From ARS98 sp030744725 (GTDB lineage Bacteria > Planctomycetota > Planctomycetia > Pirellulales > Pirellulaceae), in assembly GCA_030744725.1 (NCBI GenBank), contig JASLPZ010000320.1, forward strand, positions 1 to 8,169: a stretch of 8,169 nucleotides of DNA, in the 5' to 3' direction. Numbering within the stretch: position 1 is the first letter of the stretch; every line of letters starts with the position of its first letter. The notes below the pieces were generated by a model that did not search any database, was not told where the DNA came from, and worked only from the letters and a program-made list of their open reading frames with translations. Shown piece by piece: positions 6,891-8,169 of this stretch. The position numbers and the translations under genes were made by a program.

Positions 6891-7055
6891 TCAGCTCTCA
6901 ATCGAATCGTCAATGGGCGGGGCTTCGATGGCCGGATTGGGCTGGCTTGCTGACAATTCCTTCTTTTTCTGCTTCATTGCCCTCTTTTCTTCCGCCTTTC
7001 GCTTCTTTTTTGCGTCTCGCTGATGTTTCTCGAACGTCATACGGTTCTTTGCCAT
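6891..7055 (-). CDS. Small highly basic protein, 54 residues
   Basis: This gene is below the usual length cut-off. It starts MAKNRMTFEKHQRDAKKKRK and continues with a Lys/Arg/Glu-rich stretch to about residue 33, then an acidic, Pro-containing tail ending IDDSIES. From memory, small proteins starting MAKNRMTFEK and continuing with K/R/E repeats are conserved in several bacterial phyla, with no known function. The first half would form a charged helix that could bind nucleic acid or ribosomes; this is inference. GAGG lies eight bases before the ATG, the whole frame is free of stops, and a hairpin pair follows the stop, all of which support a real gene. It lies upstream of the desaturase on the same strand with a 170-base gap, so it is probably a separate unit. 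Confidence 0.75.
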   Translation of the reverse strand: MAKNRMTFEKHQRDAKKKRKAEEKRAMKQKKKELSASQPNPAIEAPPIDDSIES

Positions 7056-7063
7056 TTAGCCGT

Positions 7064-7067
7064 CCTC
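7064..7067 (-). promoter_or_regulatory. Ribosome binding site of the small basic gene
   Basis: On the minus strand GAGG lies eight bases before ATG 7055. It is the main argument that this short frame is translated from that ATG. Confidence 0.6.
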
Positions 7068-7346
7068 GTTAGGAAGGGACCTACCTAGTCCAGTTGGGAC
7101 GGGCAAAGGAGAAGTTGACAGGAGGTGGCGAATTCCCGTCGCATAAACTCGATCGGCGTACCAGCGTTAAATGACTATACAGCCTGGGGATCGGCCGGGA
7201 TAGGGCCATTTGGATGTACGTGCTAAAACTAATGTTGAATAGCACTGCTCCGTCGTGTTGTGCATCACTGAAATTCCGACCAGCTCTTCGTTTAACGACC
7301 AGCCGAAGCTGCCTACCTGGTGATCGCGTGGCAGGGCCTGGACGCT
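7068..7346. other. Intergenic region between the small basic gene and the M81 remnant
   Basis: No credible gene is seen in about 280 bases. A perfect TTGACA (7115-7120, plus strand) stands out, but no good -10 follows at 16-18 bases. An inverted repeat GTGCTA (7220-7225) / TAGCAC (7240-7245) could form a six-base-pair stem with a 14-base loop. The promoters of both divergent neighbours should lie here. Confidence 0.4.
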
Positions 7347-7350
7347 GGAG
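7347..7350 (+). promoter_or_regulatory. Ribosome binding site of the M81-like gene
   Basis: GGAG lies five bases before ATG 7356. It favours 7356 over an in-frame GTG at 7320, and the family N-terminus also begins at this Met. Confidence 0.55.
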
Positions 7351-7355
7351 ACATC

Positions 7356-7988
7356 ATGCCGGGAATCGTCGTTTCCGAGTGTAAGCAGGAAGTCTCGACG
7401 TTCAATCCAGAACCAAGCCGGTACGAAGACTTTCGAGTGGCGCGTGGACCGGCCGTCTTCGAGTACCATCGCACTGTCTGCGAGGAAGCTGGCGGCGCAT
7501 TGAGTGTGTTTGACGCGGCCGATAGAATTGAGCCGGTGCCCACTTACGCGGCCAGTTCCAATACGTCGGGCGGAGTTCTGGCCGCCGAGAGCTTTGATCG
7601 GTTGAGCGCCGACTTTCTAAGCAGCCTGACTGAGGCGGGCGCAGTTGACGCCGCTTACTTCTCGCTGCTTGAAGCCGACAATGCCACACTTGTGGTTGGA
7701 ACTTACTCGGTTAGCCTATTCGACCGCTCTTGGTTCGATGCCAATGGCCAGGATCCGAGAAACTTCGACATGGTGGTCACAAAGTCTCCGCACTGCGAGC
7801 CCCACATGTTCGCTGACTGGTGTGCCAAGCTGATTAACGTGGATGCTCCGGGAGCAACGAGTGCCAACCTGCGCAGTCTAGGACACACAGCGTGCGTCAG
7901 GCCGATCTTCCCTCTTGACAAAGTCGCTGAATTTCATCCGGTGGTGGAGATCTTTCGAAGGGCTAAATTCGGCAGGGCCCCGGGTTGA
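7356..7988 (+). pseudogene. M81/MlrC-like metallopeptidase with the central part deleted in frame
   Basis: A 210-codon frame made of two family pieces. Residues 1-104 match the N-terminus of M81 (MlrC-like) proteins: MPGIVVSECKQEVSTFNP, YEDFRVARG, the GGAL segment and PTYAASSNTSGG, ending in DAAYFSL. Residues 105-198 match the family C-terminus: EADNATLVV, SVSLFDRSWF, GQDPRNFDMVVTKSPHCEPH, LINVDAPGATSANLRSLGHT and RPIFPLD. Intact members have roughly 480-500 residues, so about 280 are missing between them, at about 7662-7676. The lost part normally carries the DLH and YxTYPH-type metal-ligand motifs, so peptidase activity is very unlikely. MlrC itself acts in breakdown of the cyclic peptide microcystin; most homologues have unknown substrates. 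Ribosome binding site, reading frame and both ends remain intact, so the deletion may be recent, the product may be stable, or the gap may be an assembly error. Confidence 0.82.
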
Positions 7989-8004
7989 TGCCCTGGCTCC
8001 GCAG

Positions 8005-8024
8005 TCGCAGTCGATAGACTGCGA
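8005..8024. terminator. Strong hairpin after the M81 remnant
   Basis: TCGCAGTCGATAGACTGCGA is a perfect eight-base-pair stem with a GATA tetraloop, 16 bases after the stop of the M81-like frame. The position fits a transcript-end structure, but no T-run follows, so factor-independent termination is not shown. The GATA loop is shared with the hairpin at 6845-6858. Confidence 0.4.
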
Positions 8025-8169
8025 GTTGCCGCAGGACGTCCGTTGCACTCCCCAACCGAGCGGGTTCAACAAATGGCAGTATTCCACCGATCTAGCCCAA
8101 CTTCCCCACCAAATCTCGGAAGTACCGCGTTTTCAAGGGTGGCAAGCACGAAGTCGTCACTACATTTCA

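Noticed and set aside
7115..7147. TTGACA (7115-7120) as the -35 box of an M81 promoter
   Set aside because: The best A/T-rich candidate (CATAAA, 7142-7147) is 21 bases away, too far for a normal spacer, and it lies more than 200 bases before the gene.
1..8169. CRISPR arrays, tRNA or rRNA genes, intact insertion sequences, toxin-antitoxin or phage defence modules
   Set aside because: I saw no regular direct repeats with spacers, no cloverleaf or rRNA-like stretches, no transposase, and no defence gene signatures on either strand.

Overview
The window looks like a piece of a planctomycete chromosome, probably from the Pirellulales or a related group. The evidence is the gene content: an ECF sigma factor overlapping a Ser/Thr kinase with a repeat-rich C-terminus, a secreted FG-GAP/ASPIC-UnbV (CRTAC1-type) protein, a TIGR03032/DUF4915-type protein, and an M81 (MlrC-like) gene. 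This assignment rests on family knowledge; no taxonomic marker gene is present.

Layout from left to right. Positions 1-370 hold the start of a minus-strand TIGR03032-like gene that leaves the window. A 388-base divergent gap follows. Next is a two-gene plus-strand unit: an ECF sigma factor (759-1385) and a membrane-anchored Ser/Thr kinase (1382-3922) that share an ATGA stop/start. A 156-base gap with a short inverted-repeat element separates the kinase from a secreted CRTAC1-like protein (4079-5557). A minus-strand fatty acid desaturase (5629-6720) converges on it. Upstream of the desaturase lies a 54-codon, very basic minus-strand gene (6891-7055). On the right, 7356-7988 is an M81/MlrC-like gene that keeps both ends of the family but has lost its centre in frame; I call it a deletion remnant. 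The last 181 bases hold a strong hairpin and no gene I can identify.

How the genes work together. The only clear functional unit is the sigma factor plus kinase. The kinase has a cytoplasmic N-terminus and catalytic domain, one membrane segment, and a large C-terminal array of 48-residue helical repeats expected outside the cytoplasmic membrane. This suits a sensor that controls the sigma factor, but the target genes cannot be seen here. The desaturase, the small basic protein and the M81 remnant look like unrelated single genes.

The points most worth a second look are the in-frame loss of the M81 core, the exact 48-residue period in the kinase sensor region, a 16-base palindromic repeat found at the 3' ends of two unrelated genes (in one it encodes the last residues of the kinase), and a 10-residue tandem repeat in the basic tail of the desaturase. 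I did not find a clearly new multi-gene system.
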